In this document: positions 8,173 through 17,744 of the stretch, piece by piece
How the letters are laid out: each line of letters starts with the position of its first letter
Position numbering within the stretch: the first letter of the stretch is position 1
Origin: an uncultured Schlesneria sp.
GTDB taxonomy: Bacteria; Planctomycetota; Planctomycetia; Planctomycetales; Planctomycetaceae
DNA length: 57,601 bases
Direction of reading: 5' to 3'
NCBI GenBank assembly: GCA_903858935.1
Contig: CAIOKO010000190.1
Coordinates: 1-57,601, forward strand
Notes under the pieces: generated by a model
Databases searched by the model: none
The model's input: only the letters and a program-made list of their open reading frames with translations
What the model was told of the DNA's origin: nothing
Program-made: the position numbers and the translations under genes

Positions 8173-9588
8173 TCAGCAAATATTATTGGGAATGGGGGTG
8201 TTCATGGTGCTTCCCATCTCGGCCAGCTTTTGCCACAATCCGGCGCTCGCCTTGATCCCACGGTGAAAATCAGCGACAGAAAAATGTTCGTTCGGGCTGT
8301 GGAGGTTGTCGGTGTTCTGGCCCCAGCCGAGCAGAAGAGTTCCAACTCCGAGCACTTCTTTAAACGTTTGCACGACAGGAATTGAACCCCCTTCTCGAAT
8401 GAGACAAACCTTGTCGACGCCCCACGCTTCACGAATTGCGGCAGTTGCCGCATCAATGTAAGGACTGTTCGGATCGAACACATATCCAGGGCATCCATGA
8501 TCGCTGGTAAATTCAAACGTCAGCGACTTGGGACATTGAGATTTCAGGTAAGCGTGCAGGGCGTCAGTGAGTTTCTGGGGGTCCTGATAAGGAACGAGCC
8601 TGCAGGTAATTTTGACCGTTGCCTTGGACGGAACGATGGTCTTGGGGCCGGAACCGGTATAGCCGCTGAACAGACCATTCACTTCACACGTGGGTCGGGC
8701 CCATCTTCGTTCATTTGTAGAGAAGCCGGCTTCACCTGAGACCTCTGTAACTGCCAATTCTTTTTTGAAGGCCACTTCATCGAAACCAAGGTCGCGAAAC
8801 TGTTGTCGCTCGACTTCTGTTAACGGAAGAACGTCGTCGTAAAAGCCCGGAATCCGGACTCGTCCTTGATCATCGTGAAGCGACGCGATTAATTTGGCTA
8901 TGCCAACAGCAGGATTCGCCAAAGCGCCACCGAATACGCCTGAATGTAAGTCTTTCTTCGGGCCGGTGAGCGTGATTTCGACGGCGAGAATTCCGCGCAG
9001 ACCGTATGTGATTGCAGGCTGATTGGGGCCGTACTGGCTTGTATCACTGACCACCGCCACGTCACATTGAAGCTGATCGCGGTGTGAATTCAAAAAGTCT
9101 TCGAGGTTCTTGCTGCCGACTTCTTCTTCCCCCTCGATGACGTACTTCAGGTTGACTGGCAGCGTCCCCAACGTCTGCAGCCACGCCTCCGCCGACTTGA
9201 TATGTGTAAAAACTTGTCCTTTGTCGTCTGTCGCACCTCGGGCATAGAGGCAACCATCTCGCAACGTCGGCTCAAATGGGGGGGTTGTCCAGAGATCGAG
9301 TGGATCAGCCGGTTGAACATCGTAATGGCCGTAGACCATGACAGTGGGAGCACCGGGGGACTTGAGCCATTCCGCATACACAATCGGATGGCCCGCCGTC
9401 GGGACAATCTCGGTTTTGAAGCCTAGGTTTGCAAATTGCCGATGAACAAATTCGGCCCCCCGAATGAGATGTGGTTTGCACGCGGGATCGGCACTGACCG
9501 TGGGAATCCGCAGAAATTCTTTCAATTCTTCCACGAATCGATCAGCATTCCGGTGAATAAATTCAGAGACTTGTTCGTTGATCGTCAA
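8173..9588 (-). CDS. M20 family metallodipeptidase
   Basis: A 471-residue cytosolic peptidase of the M20 (carnosinase/CNDP, Dug1-like) type, expected to hydrolyse dipeptides using two zinc or manganese ions. Visible motifs in order are GHYDVQP (near 86, metal His and catalytic Asp), RGATDDKGQ (near 118, bridging Asp), EGEEEVGS (near 152, general base Glu and metal Glu), and a late NLHSPNEH (near 441, metal His). The length fits the family. The start codon is TTG at 9588, preceded by AAGGGG at a proper distance; there is no in-frame ATG near it. No signal peptide is visible. It stands alone, divergent from the zinc-ribbon gene. Confidence 0.9.
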   Translation of the reverse strand: MTINEQVSEFIHRNADRFVEELKEFLRIPTVSADPACKPHLIRGAEFVHRQFANLGFKTEIVPTAGHPIVYAEWLKSPGAPTVMVYGHYDVQPADPLDLWTTPPFEPTLRDGCLYARGATDDKGQVFTHIKSAEAWLQTLGTLPVNLKYVIEGEEEVGSKNLEDFLNSHRDQLQCDVAVVSDTSQYGPNQPAITYGLRGILAVEITLTGPKKDLHSGVFGGALANPAVGIAKLIASLHDDQGRVRIPGFYDDVLPLTEVERQQFRDLGFDEVAFKKELAVTEVSGEAGFSTNERRWARPTCEVNGLFSGYTGSGPKTIVPSKATVKITCRLVPYQDPQKLTDALHAYLKSQCPKSLTFEFTSDHGCPGYVFDPNSPYIDAATAAIREAWGVDKVCLIREGGSIPVVQTFKEVLGVGTLLLGWGQNTDNLHSPNEHFSVADFHRGIKASAGLWQKLAEMGSTMNTPIPNNIC

Positions 9589-10002
9589 GACTCAGCCCCT
9601 TTTTTGCTCATTGTTGTCTGTCCGCAGAAAATCTGATTCTACATCGAGGCCATGCATCGCCCTGCGAAGAATACATTGATCGCTCTTCGCGAGGAAGGAC
9701 GGAGAGAAATCGCAAATTTACATACATTATTTTTCGAACGTTTTGTCTTCGTTGTTTGTGGCACAATGGAATGATCCGATAGAATATCGTTTACCAAAAC
9801 ATCACCGATTTAGTGACGATCTGAAAACTTCCAAATTCTTGTCGTCTCTTCACTTCGGAACGATTTGGGAATATTCCATGTAGTTTACGGGTTTATAAGA
9901 TTGCAATGAGTCGGCACTTGTCTCGCACAGTAATTCGATAAAATTTGCCAATCGAGTCGGCACATTTCGTTCTGTGAACAATTTCGCCAGGAACTAGCGA
10001 CT
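9589..10002. other. Divergent intergenic promoter region
   Basis: An AT-rich spacer between the minus-strand M20 peptidase gene and the plus-strand zinc-ribbon gene. It should hold both promoters, but no clear -35/-10 pair could be fixed by eye. No ORF or repeat is supported. Confidence 0.5.
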
Positions 10003-12504
10003 ATGGATTTTCCGGTTTGTCCTTCGTGTCGTCAGTCAGTCATTGATGATGATGCCGTGGACTGTCCGTTTTGCGGCGCATCAATGAAGGCCAAGTCCGG
10101 GTCAAAACCAGCACCCGAAGCCACCAAGCCGACCGTTACCGCATCCAAGCCAACGCCGACAAAGCCGACGTTTGGTGTCACCAAGCCGACGCTGCCGGGT
10201 GACGATCTGCCGTTTGAGTCCGAACTGACGACGGGCAAGTCGGCGATCCCCGCCATGCCGAATCCGACCAAACAGCGAACTTTACAAGTCATCTGCCCAA
10301 TGTGCGATACGCCTGGTTATCTGCCGCCAACTGCGGCTGGTCAAAGCGTTCGATGCGCCAACTCAAAATGTGTGATGCCTGTTTTCACGGCTCCCTCTGA
10401 AAAGAAAAAGGAAGAGGCTCCGCCACCTCCGCCGCCCCCCAAGTCAAGCAACCTTCCCATGATCGGTGTCATCACGCTGGCGGCGATCGGGCTGTTCGCT
10501 GCCGGCGTCTATTTGACCATGTTCAGCAAAAGTGGGCCTCCTCCGAAGGTTCTGTCGGAAGAGGAAAAGCAGATGATCGCCGAGATGGCGGGTGGTAATA
10601 AGAAAAATCCCGCCGTCAAACCGAATCCAGCAGACGTCGTGCCCGGCGTTCAGCCCCCAAAGGATAATGGCAAGAATCCTAAAGCTGATGAAAAGACCGC
10701 GTTATCCAACGACGAACTGATCAAATCGGTTTTGAAACAGATGAAAGATTCTTCGCTTGCGGCAGAAAGGCAACGAAGTAAGCCTTATTGCCGACAGTCG
10801 GCTGCCGAAGCCAATGCCGTAACCGGTAATGCCGTAGCCGCGCGAGAGCATCTGGAACAATTGTCCAAAGTCGGACCTGCGGTTAGTTACTATCGAATTA
10901 TCCCGTTGCTTGATCTCTTCTGGGGTGAATTCAAAGCAGGCGACAAATCGGCGGCTACGAAAACGTTGAACAGTGCGCTTTCCGAAATTGCAAAGCTGCC
11001 AAAATTCGGTCGAACTCGGTTAGAGATCATCGGCCGCACTGTCGCGGCGTTGGCTGCGGCTGATCGAATCCCCGAAGCATTGACCATGCTGTCCGGGTTT
11101 CAATCGTCGGAGCCCGAAGCTCAATTGGCCGCGCGATTGCAAATGGCAACCGATGGCAAACTCGGTCGACTGGTTGATTCGAATTCGGTATTGCCCTGGA
11201 AAAATCCTCAAGCGGTTGCGGCAACATCATCGCTGATTGCTCGAGATCAGCTGGCAGCAGCAGCAGCCTGGGCGGGGGCTCAAACGAGCGATGAGGCGAA
11301 GGCCGAATGCTTGTCCGTCTGGGCACAAGAAATTGCCTTTCGAAAGGCCGCACAGGGCGAAGCCGACGCGAATGGAATAATTGCCGCCGCTGTCGAAAAG
11401 CTCGCTCCCGCGTTTGCTGCCAGAGTCTGGACGCGAGCGGGTTGTGGCCGGGTATTAGCCAAGGACCAACCGGGTGCCGTTGCGGCCGCTCAGTTAGCTC
11501 AGGAGAAACTGGCGACGTTCAGCATTCCTGCTGAACCGGCAATGCCACCGATCAAACAAACACAGAAATTTCCGAAGGACATGCCGACTGCAGATCCATT
11601 GTTTCAAGCAGCCGTCGCTGCTGGCGAACTGGCGTTCTTACAGATCCAGGCGAAAGAAACCAGGCCCGATGCTGAAAAGTCACTCGATCAGGCTTTGGCC
11701 TTTGCACGCGCGACCGCACCGACATTTGCCGCCGCTCAACAACGCCAGGATGAAGCCGAACGCTTGGGTCCGGTTGGTCTACGCGACCTGATGAAGAAGG
11801 AAATGAGACTCAAGTCGGACGACGAAGCACGAACGGCTGCCAGCAATTACAAGCGAGCGCTTTCTGAAATTGTGGACGCGTCAACGCAAAAGTTCACAAT
11901 TGAAACACAGTTGTTATTGCGCTTGTGTAGTGCGGGCGTGGGGTTGTACGAAAAGGTCTGGATCATTGTCAGCACACGTTCAACAGCGGATGACATCAAT
12001 CGGAGGGAAAACTTTTTCGCGACGGAACTTCCCGGCGAGTTGATCGAAGGATTGAAGGGAACCCCTGAAGAACAGGCGATCCTGGGTGCCTGGGGACTGA
12101 GGTCGAAGAGCCCCGCACCACCTCGACCAGCATTGATCGAGCTGAATGGTCTGCTGAAATCGAACGTGGCTGCGGCCGTCGACTTCGTGCAATCGATCGA
12201 TAATAAGACCAGCCGTCGAGATGATCTTCTGCTAAGAATGGCGTCGTTGCTTCCGACAGCGAACGAATTGCCAACCACCTTTCAATTCATTGGGAAACTG
12301 GACGATCTGGTGGCACGAGAAGAGTGCTATCGGTTTGCTGCAGCACTCGCGGCACAACGAGGGCAATCGGATGAAGTCTGGAAACAGGTGTCGGTCGTCC
12401 AGCAGAACACAGAAAAGGTCGCACTTTGTCGTGGCCTGATTGCGGGCCTGCAATTCGCCGGTAAGTTTGTCGAAGAACTTCCTGATTCAACGCCGCGTCC
12501 GTAA
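10003..12504 (+). CDS. Zinc-ribbon single-pass membrane protein, function unknown
   Basis: The 833-residue protein opens with a zinc-ribbon motif (CPSC at residues 6-9 and CPFC near 21-24). A Thr/Pro/Lys-rich linker and a second Cys-pair motif follow (CPMC near 100; CANSKC near 117). After a Pro-rich run comes one transmembrane helix (about 150-172, PMIGVITLAAIGLFAAGVYL). The remainder is about 650 residues of Ala-rich helical sequence, probably helical repeats of TPR or related type. This layout, a cytoplasmic zinc ribbon with a large exported helical domain, is common among uncharacterised planctomycete proteins. No catalytic motif was recognised. The start follows AGGAACTAGCGACT. It is probably monocistronic. 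Confidence 0.75.
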   Translation: MDFPVCPSCRQSVIDDDAVDCPFCGASMKAKSGSKPAPEATKPTVTASKPTPTKPTFGVTKPTLPGDDLPFESELTTGKSAIPAMPNPTKQRTLQVICPMCDTPGYLPPTAAGQSVRCANSKCVMPVFTAPSEKKKEEAPPPPPPPKSSNLPMIGVITLAAIGLFAAGVYLTMFSKSGPPPKVLSEEEKQMIAEMAGGNKKNPAVKPNPADVVPGVQPPKDNGKNPKADEKTALSNDELIKSVLKQMKDSSLAAERQRSKPYCRQSAAEANAVTGNAVAAREHLEQLSKVGPAVSYYRIIPLLDLFWGEFKAGDKSAATKTLNSALSEIAKLPKFGRTRLEIIGRTVAALAAADRIPEALTMLSGFQSSEPEAQLAARLQMATDGKLGRLVDSNSVLPWKNPQAVAATSSLIARDQLAAAAAWAGAQTSDEAKAECLSVWAQEIAFRKAAQGEADANGIIAAAVEKLAPAFAARVWTRAGCGRVLAKDQPGAVAAAQLAQEKLATFSIPAEPAMPPIKQTQKFPKDMPTADPLFQAAVAAGELAFLQIQAKETRPDAEKSLDQALAFARATAPTFAAAQQRQDEAERLGPVGLRDLMKKEMRLKSDDEARTAASNYKRALSEIVDASTQKFTIETQLLLRLCSAGVGLYEKVWIIVSTRSTADDINRRENFFATELPGELIEGLKGTPEEQAILGAWGLRSKSPAPPRPALIELNGLLKSNVAAAVDFVQSIDNKTSRRDDLLLRMASLLPTANELPTTFQFIGKLDDLVAREECYRFAAALAAQRGQSDEVWKQVSVVQQNTEKVALCRGLIAGLQFAGKFVEELPDSTPRP

Positions 12505-12757
12505 TCATTCCACCTTTGCGAGCCGCTTTCGGCTTCGATACACTCCGTCAAACAACAAAGTCAATTGTCACGGTAAAGCATTCGAATGGTTCCGCAGAAC
12601 CGACTACGGTGTTTTTCGATTGTGTCGCTCTGGTTAGATGACGTTCTGTTTTCCTGACGTCGACAATCAAAAGCACTCAGTCCCCTTTTGCCGATGACAA
12701 ACCCTTTAACGGTATTTTGAATTTACTTCCAACTCAGTTTAAACAGGCAATTTCAAC

Positions 12758-14068
12758 ATGAGCTATTTTCCCGACATTCCGAAGATTCAGTACGAAGGCC
12801 CGAACAGCAAGAATCCGCTCTCGTATCGACACTACAACCCTGAAGAAGTGGTGGAAGGTAAGAAGCTGAAGGATCTGCTCCGTTATACCGTTTGTTACTG
12901 GCACACGTTCCGGGGAACCGGCAGCGATCCATTCGGTTCAGCCACGTTGCAGCGTCCGTGGGATGATGGGTCCGAGTCAGTAGAAAATGCTGTGAAACGG
13001 GTCGACGCGGCCTTCGAGTTCATCGAAAAACTGGGCTGTCCCTTCTATGCATTTCATGATCGCGACGTGGCTCCTGAAGGGGACACACTGGCTCAGACAA
13101 ACAAGAACCTGGATACGGTCGTCAAAGCATTGAAGGCTGCCCAGGAACGGACCGGGATCAAACTGTTGTGGGGTACGGCGAATATGTTTTCGCACCCGCG
13201 CTTCATGCATGGTGCTGCAACGACATGCAACGCTGATGTGTTCGCGTTTGCGGCCGCACAGGTAAAGAAGGCGTTGGAAGTCACCAAGGAACTGGGTGGC
13301 GAAAACTACGTCTTCTGGGGCGGTCGCGAGGGCTATCACAACCTTTTCAACACCGACATGAAGCGTGAACTCGATCATCTTGCCAAATTCATGCATCTGG
13401 CCGTCGACTATGCCAAGAAGATCGGTTTCAAAGGCCAGTTTCTGTTCGAGCCAAAGCCAAAAGAACCGACAAAGCATCAGTACGACTTCGATGCGGCCGC
13501 CTGCCTGAACTTCTGTCGGGCCAACGGATTGATGGATCACGTCAAGCTGAACATTGAAACCAACCATGCAACATTGGCTGGTCATACGATGATGCACGAA
13601 CTCGAATACGCTCGAATCCAGGGAGCCTTGGGAAGCATCGACGCCAATACCGGCGACCTGCTGCTCGGTTGGGATACCGATCAATTCCCGACGGATATCT
13701 ACCTGACGACGCAGTGCATGCTGGTGATCCTCGAGCAGGGTGGTATCGCGCCGGGCGGAGTCAACTTTGACGCCAAGGTTCGTCGCGAAAGCTTTGAACC
13801 AGTGGATCTGTTCCACGCCCATATCGGTGCGATCGATTCCTTCGCACGTGGTACCAAGATCGCCGCTGCGATTCGTAAGGATGGAGTCCTCAAGAACTTC
13901 GTCAAGAACCGTTACCGCAGCTTTGATACTGGCATCGGAGCCGATATCGAATCAGGCAAGGCGTCATTCGAATCGCTCGAAAAATATGTCCTTGGTAAAG
14001 CGAAGCTTGATTCAAACGAATCAGGCCGGCAGGAATTGTTAGAAAACATCATCAATCAGTACATCTGA
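12758..14068 (+). CDS. xylA: Xylose isomerase
   Basis: A 436-residue enzyme of class II xylose isomerase length that interconverts D-xylose and D-xylulose (and can act on glucose) with two divalent metal ions. The sequence follows the family throughout: [14 protein letters not shown] near 47, [10 protein letters not shown] with the active-site His and Asp near 105, FWGGREGY near 187, [14 protein letters not shown] near 230, a metal-site block [13 protein letters not shown] near 268, and DTDQFPTD near 308. The start is ATG 12758 after AGGCAATTTCAAC. No xylulokinase or xylose transporter is nearby, so its pathway partners lie elsewhere. A strong intrinsic terminator follows, making it a single-gene unit. 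Confidence 0.96.
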   Translation: MSYFPDIPKIQYEGPNSKNPLSYRHYNPEEVVEGKKLKDLLRYTVCYWHTFRGTGSDPFGSATLQRPWDDGSESVENAVKRVDAAFEFIEKLGCPFYAFHDRDVAPEGDTLAQTNKNLDTVVKALKAAQERTGIKLLWGTANMFSHPRFMHGAATTCNADVFAFAAAQVKKALEVTKELGGENYVFWGGREGYHNLFNTDMKRELDHLAKFMHLAVDYAKKIGFKGQFLFEPKPKEPTKHQYDFDAAACLNFCRANGLMDHVKLNIETNHATLAGHTMMHELEYARIQGALGSIDANTGDLLLGWDTDQFPTDIYLTTQCMLVILEQGGIAPGGVNFDAKVRRESFEPVDLFHAHIGAIDSFARGTKIAAAIRKDGVLKNFVKNRYRSFDTGIGADIESGKASFESLEKYVLGKAKLDSNESGRQELLENIINQYI

Positions 14069-14183
14069 ATGAGCGTCGAAAATTCTGATCGCCCATCGTA
14101 ATCGACTTTCCCGTTTTTGTTGATATACGCGCGATGGGTGAAGACATAGTTGTGTCGTCAGTTTCGATCGCGCCTAAACTCAC

Positions 14184-14219
14184 AAAAGGGGGAACCATCG
14201 ACGGTTCCCCCTTTTTTTT
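14184..14219 (+). terminator. Intrinsic terminator of xylA
   Basis: AAAAGGGGGAACC (14184-14196) and GGTTCCCCCTTTT (14203-14215) form a perfect 13-bp stem with a 6-base loop, running into a T-tract to 14219, 116 bases after the xylA stop codon. Confidence 0.93.
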
Positions 14220-14913
14220 GAGTTTTCGCCAGAAACAATGTGCACGCGTACGCTCGGTGTGACGCTTAGTTGCGACGTCAACATTGTGGTGTTCGGTTCC
14301 GCAATTTCATTCCGATTACATTAACAACGCGGCCATCCGTTTTGACGACACTGTGAACGATCTTTACTAGCTGGCACTGGTGGTAGTTTTGTGCTGCTAG
14401 CGGCTTCAAACAGATGTCCATTTCTTGAGATCGCTTGCGAGCGAAGATGCACAACAAACAGTATAATACAAGGGAAACAACAATTTCCGCGGATGAAGGA
14501 TCCGTGTTTTTTCGAATTGTTCTATGTCTTGGTAGGACTAAAGCCAATTGCCAGTGATCGAGCGTCAGCGACACAAATGGATCGCGTTCGATGTCAAAAA
14601 TTCGATCTTGGAAGGATGACAGAAGCACTGTTCAGAATTTCTGCATTCGCCTAAGTTACACCGGCCACCAAACGTTTTCTAGAATTCCTCCTCGGATTCA
14701 AGACCTTTTAGTTCGCCGTACCCGGTGGAGTCGCTTCCTCTCAGTCACGAGATAATTGCTGCAGTGGCTTCAGAACAAAGTCAGACGCCCAACCTGACGT
14801 GGTAAAAATCGCGACCCGAATTGAATTGCACACTAAGATTAATCCCGATGTTTTCTCGACGAAAAATCCTTTCATGGTACAGCCCGGCGGTCACTGGGGC
14901 GTTTAGATTCCCA
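14220..14913. other. Long intergenic region without a supported gene
   Basis: About 690 bases between the xylA terminator and the end of a minus-strand regulator gene. A 116-codon minus-strand ORF (14278-14628) and an overlapping plus-strand ORF are present, but neither has a good ribosome site or a recognisable domain. It may be decayed coding DNA or plain spacer. Confidence 0.45.
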
Positions 14914-15324
14914 TCAGCCTCCGATTTTAGTAATCGAGGGTTTTGCCAATCGACCGGATTTGACCTTAGAGCTTGGCTGTTCAGAGATCAGATTCAAGAT
15001 CTCTAATAACTCCCCCACTGTGTGATGCATTTCAAGAGGGTGCCTCAACTTCAAGTCGGCATTTACCCGGTAGTGATTACAACGCCCTTCCTTCGTGATT
15101 TCGAGGTAGCCGGCTCCGGCTAAGTCCGCAACGATCTTCTGAACCATACGCTCTGTAATACCAACCAGTCTCGCAACATCGCGAAGTCGCATATCAGGAT
15201 TGTGATACAGACATAACAGGACGTGAGAATGATTCGTTAAAAACGTCCACACGTCACTCACAGATGGACCGTTCGAACTTTCAAGCGCGCGAGATTCTTT
15301 CGTTGTGGAAGAGGCTTTCTTCAT
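14914..15324 (-). CDS. Winged-helix transcriptional regulator (MarR/ArsR-like)
   Basis: A 136-residue protein whose central part (about 28-100) is a winged helix. The segment MRLRDVARLVGITERMVQKIVADL is the helix-turn-helix, followed by a wing (GYLEITKEGRCNHYRV). The N-terminus is Ser/Thr/Lys-rich, and the C-terminus carries a short helical segment possibly used for dimerisation. The target and effector are unknown; no metal- or ligand-binding Cys cluster is seen. ATG 15324 is chosen over an upstream in-frame TTG at 15348 because AAGGG lies 7 bases before it. A perfect palindrome about 220 bases upstream could be its operator. Confidence 0.75.
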   Translation of the reverse strand: MKKASSTTKESRALESSNGPSVSDVWTFLTNHSHVLLCLYHNPDMRLRDVARLVGITERMVQKIVADLAGAGYLEITKEGRCNHYRVNADLKLRHPLEMHHTVGELLEILNLISEQPSSKVKSGRLAKPSITKIGG

Positions 15325-15742
15325 GAATTGGCCCTTGAAATCCTGCAACTCCCGCCTTCTGGTCGAAGCGAGTTTTTTAATAATTGGACACGCATATACT
15401 CTATTCGAAGCGGGGCTGTTTGCACCATACTGGCTAGCTAGTGAATCGAATTATGCCGAAGGTCTCTTGGCTGATTATTGAACTTATTGAACGCAAGAAC
15501 GTCACCCGTTTTGGACTGTATCAGAAATCCAATTAGGCTTTTTTTCTCGAGAAAAGCGTTAAGGCGGACAAAAAAGGACCGACGTTGGTGAGCGTCTGGA
15601 AGAATTCAAATTGACCGAAAAATTCTGTGGACAAACGCACCTAAATAGGGTAGAGCGGCAATGGCCAAAAACCCCGGCATCAAGACCAGATTTTCTCTTC
15701 GAGTCCAACTCAACTACGCTAACAATTAATTATGCGAAACTC
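15325..15742. other. Intergenic region with a palindrome
   Basis: The spacer lies between the regulator gene (minus) and the 3' end of the lipoprotein gene (minus). It holds the 14-bp palindrome at 15542-15555 and otherwise nothing recognisable. Confidence 0.5.
15542..15555. promoter_or_regulatory. 14-bp perfect palindrome, candidate operator
   Basis: TTTTCTCGAGAAAA is a perfect palindrome upstream of the winged-helix regulator gene. Its dyad length suits a dimeric winged-helix protein, so autoregulation is possible. This is inferred from position and symmetry only. Confidence 0.35.
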
Positions 15743-16246
15743 TCATGGTGAAAGATCAAAATCAGCTGTATTAGAGCCTGCTTTAACGGTGTACTCTAAC
15801 TTACTTGTCAGGGTGCTCGAGTATTTTGCGGGAAAGGGTGGCTTAGCAGACTCTTTCACCTTCGCTGAACCCGGCGGACCCATCACTTTGCGAGCCATTT
15901 CAGAGGGATCTTGAAGTTCGTTTTTTGAAGTAAGCAGTTCCACTTTCGACGGAGCAGCCAATTGAACACGGTATGCGACTGCCGGCACATCAAATGATCC
16001 GTTGCACGTTAATGTGTATTTACCTTCAGACTTTACCGTCCCAACGGCAAGATATCCTCCCTCCACCGATTGAAATGCAACCTGACATCCCTCGGCAAGA
16101 GGCTTACCGTCAATGATCAATTTTCCGGTGACCATTCCGGTGGGACCTTTGTATCCGGTGCCGCTCCCACCGCCACAGCCCGCTGCGAGTACCAACAGGA
16201 CGAGAATCAAAAATTGTGCATGCAATGATCTGACGACGTGTGGCAT
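15743..16246 (-). CDS. Small lipoprotein with transthyretin-like fold (DUF1559 partner, pair 1)
   Basis: The 167-residue protein has a lipoprotein signal peptide with lipobox LAAGC (Cys near 24), a Gly-rich linker and one beta-rich domain: GMVTGKLIIDGKPLAEGCQV, a YLAVGTVKSEGKYTL strand pair and a final TADFDL. It resembles the carboxypeptidase-regulatory/transthyretin-like lipoproteins that planctomycetes encode beside DUF1559 genes. It is expected on the outer side of a membrane; the role is unknown. The gene lies 113 bases downstream of the DUF1559 gene on the same strand, with an intrinsic terminator between them. AGGA lies 11 bases before the ATG. Confidence 0.8.
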   Translation of the reverse strand: MPHVVRSLHAQFLILVLLVLAAGCGGGSGTGYKGPTGMVTGKLIIDGKPLAEGCQVAFQSVEGGYLAVGTVKSEGKYTLTCNGSFDVPAVAYRVQLAAPSKVELLTSKNELQDPSEMARKVMGPPGSAKVKESAKPPFPAKYSSTLTSKLEYTVKAGSNTADFDLSP

Positions 16247-16279
16247 TACCGATTTGTTCCTAGGCCCTGGTGAATATAC

Positions 16280-16326
16280 TAAAAAAGAAAACGATCTTGG
16301 ACGTCACGAGATGTAACGTCCAAGAT
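16280..16326 (-). terminator. Intrinsic terminator between DUF1559 gene and lipoprotein gene (pair 1)
   Basis: On the minus strand, ATCTTGGACGT and its complement (16326-16316 and 16304-16294) form an 11-bp stem with an 11-base loop, followed by TCGTTTTCTTTTTTAG (to 16280). It begins 33 bases after the DUF1559 stop and ends 33 bases before the lipoprotein start, so it would reduce read-through into the second gene. Confidence 0.85.
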
Positions 16327-16359
16327 TGCGATCAACGACTAAGTGTCCGTCACACTCGC

Positions 16360-17334
16360 TTAAAAATCACCGACTGGGAAATTGTCATCTCGAATAGACA
16401 AGAGTGTCAAGGTTCCCATGTCAACGTTGTTGCTGATAAAGCGAACGGCACCATCAGTCATGAGGCCGTGTACACCACCCACGTGAGCAGAAGTCAATGG
16501 GCAGTTGCTTCCGGAGGCGTCATCCCACGTTGGCCATACAAGACCGTTCTGGCCAAGAACTCGTGAATTCGGTGCGTAACGAACAGTCACCGTGCAGGTT
16601 GCCGGAGCCCAGTCCATCCAGCCGGACAAACCGCCCATGGACCAGCTCCAGTTTCGCGAAGGACGACGATCGTCCTTATTGTTATTCGCGTCGAACACGT
16701 AATGGCTCATTTCTCCTTCGATCAACGTGTTTGATGTTCCGTCGAGGCAGTCTCGAATCTTCTTGCCGCCCCAGCAAATCATTCCGCGGCCAGAGGTCAG
16801 GCCCCAATTAGTTGAGTTATCGTTCAAGCCATTCGTATCTTTAAAAACACCGAAAGGAACAGCACCTTGAATACCGTAGTAGTGTGCGGTGACAAATCCA
16901 TTAGGGCTTTTCTCAGGGAGTACCGAGGAAGGACACTTCAAGGTAGGGATCTTGGAGTCCCTCGAAAGATTTTGATTTCCACCCCAGCCTTCATCGTTCG
17001 CCAAGAAATTCCATTGATTGAACAATGGTGCCTGGTCGAAATACGGCAACAGGGAAACCCATTGCGAATGGCCCCACCGCTCACCACCAGTGGAGTTCAC
17101 GGACTGGTTGCCGAATGCCGATGGAAACTGATTGAATGTGTCGTGATAGTTGTGCAGTGCCAAACCAGTCTGCTTCAAGTTATTCTTGCACTGGGTTCGA
17201 CGGGCTGCTTCACGAGCCTGTTGGACGGCTGGAAGCAACAGCGCGATCAAGACGGCAATGATGGCGATGACCACCAGCAGTTCAATCAGGGTAAAACCAC
17301 GCTTTCTCTTCTGAATCAACGTACAATTCTTCAT
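16360..17334 (-). CDS. DUF1559 pseudopilin-like protein (pair 1)
   Basis: The 324-residue protein starts with a type IV prepilin/pseudopilin signal: a basic leader (KRKRG), then [24 protein letters not shown] with the conserved Glu at +5, and the planctomycete signature [28 protein letters not shown]. The large C-terminal DUF1559 (SBP_bac_10-type) domain ends with a [18 protein letters not shown] motif. Such proteins are very numerous in planctomycetes and are thought to be processed by a prepilin peptidase and assembled or displayed at the envelope; the exact role is unknown. AGGAG sits 6 bases before the ATG. A candidate promoter lies about 200 bases upstream. Confidence 0.93.
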   Translation of the reverse strand: MKNCTLIQKRKRGFTLIELLVVIAIIAVLIALLLPAVQQAREAARRTQCKNNLKQTGLALHNYHDTFNQFPSAFGNQSVNSTGGERWGHSQWVSLLPYFDQAPLFNQWNFLANDEGWGGNQNLSRDSKIPTLKCPSSVLPEKSPNGFVTAHYYGIQGAVPFGVFKDTNGLNDNSTNWGLTSGRGMICWGGKKIRDCLDGTSNTLIEGEMSHYVFDANNNKDDRRPSRNWSWSMGGLSGWMDWAPATCTVTVRYAPNSRVLGQNGLVWPTWDDASGSNCPLTSAHVGGVHGLMTDGAVRFISNNVDMGTLTLLSIRDDNFPVGDF

Positions 17335-17744
17335 GCGAAACTCCTAAAAACAAACGACAAAAATGACCGCCTCAGAGAAATTCCGAGCCGGGAAATGCTT
17401 GAAATCAGATCAAACGTGTCTGAAATAATGCTTCAAACGAGCGACACCGTAGACGATGTCTCGACGCTGAATTCGAATTGAAAAAAATTTGGAGAGAGAT
17501 AACTCATCAATCAAAACGAGTATGTAGCACATCTTACGCCGCGAACGATGACTGTCAATTTAGACAAAATGGCTTTTGTGAAATCCAAGCGAAGAGACGT
17601 GTGCGTAAACGTGAGATTTTGTCCAATCAGAAGGTCAGGTGGCTCAGTCGTTCGCTTGGAATCGACCAGATCAGCCCTACTACGCTCAATGCATTCAATA
17701 AGAAAGCCCTGCAACTTGATAACCAGAGTTCGCGTCGTAAAGCC
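17335..17744. other. Intergenic region with a minus-strand promoter
   Basis: Spacer between the PQQ-propeller gene and the DUF1559 gene, both on the minus strand. It carries the promoter candidate at 17531-17558. The plus-strand ORFs in it run antisense into the PQQ gene and are rejected. Confidence 0.5.
17531..17558 (-). promoter_or_regulatory. Sigma70-like promoter for DUF1559 pair 1
   Basis: On the minus strand TTGACA (17558-17553) is followed after 16 bases by TAAGAT (17536-17531). This gives a perfect -35 and a 4/6 -10, and a leader of about 190 bases before the DUF1559 start at 17334. Confidence 0.5.

Noticed and set aside
14278-14628. 116-codon minus-strand ORF
   Set aside because: No recognisable domain, no good ribosome site and implausible composition; it could be a decayed gene but this is unsupported.
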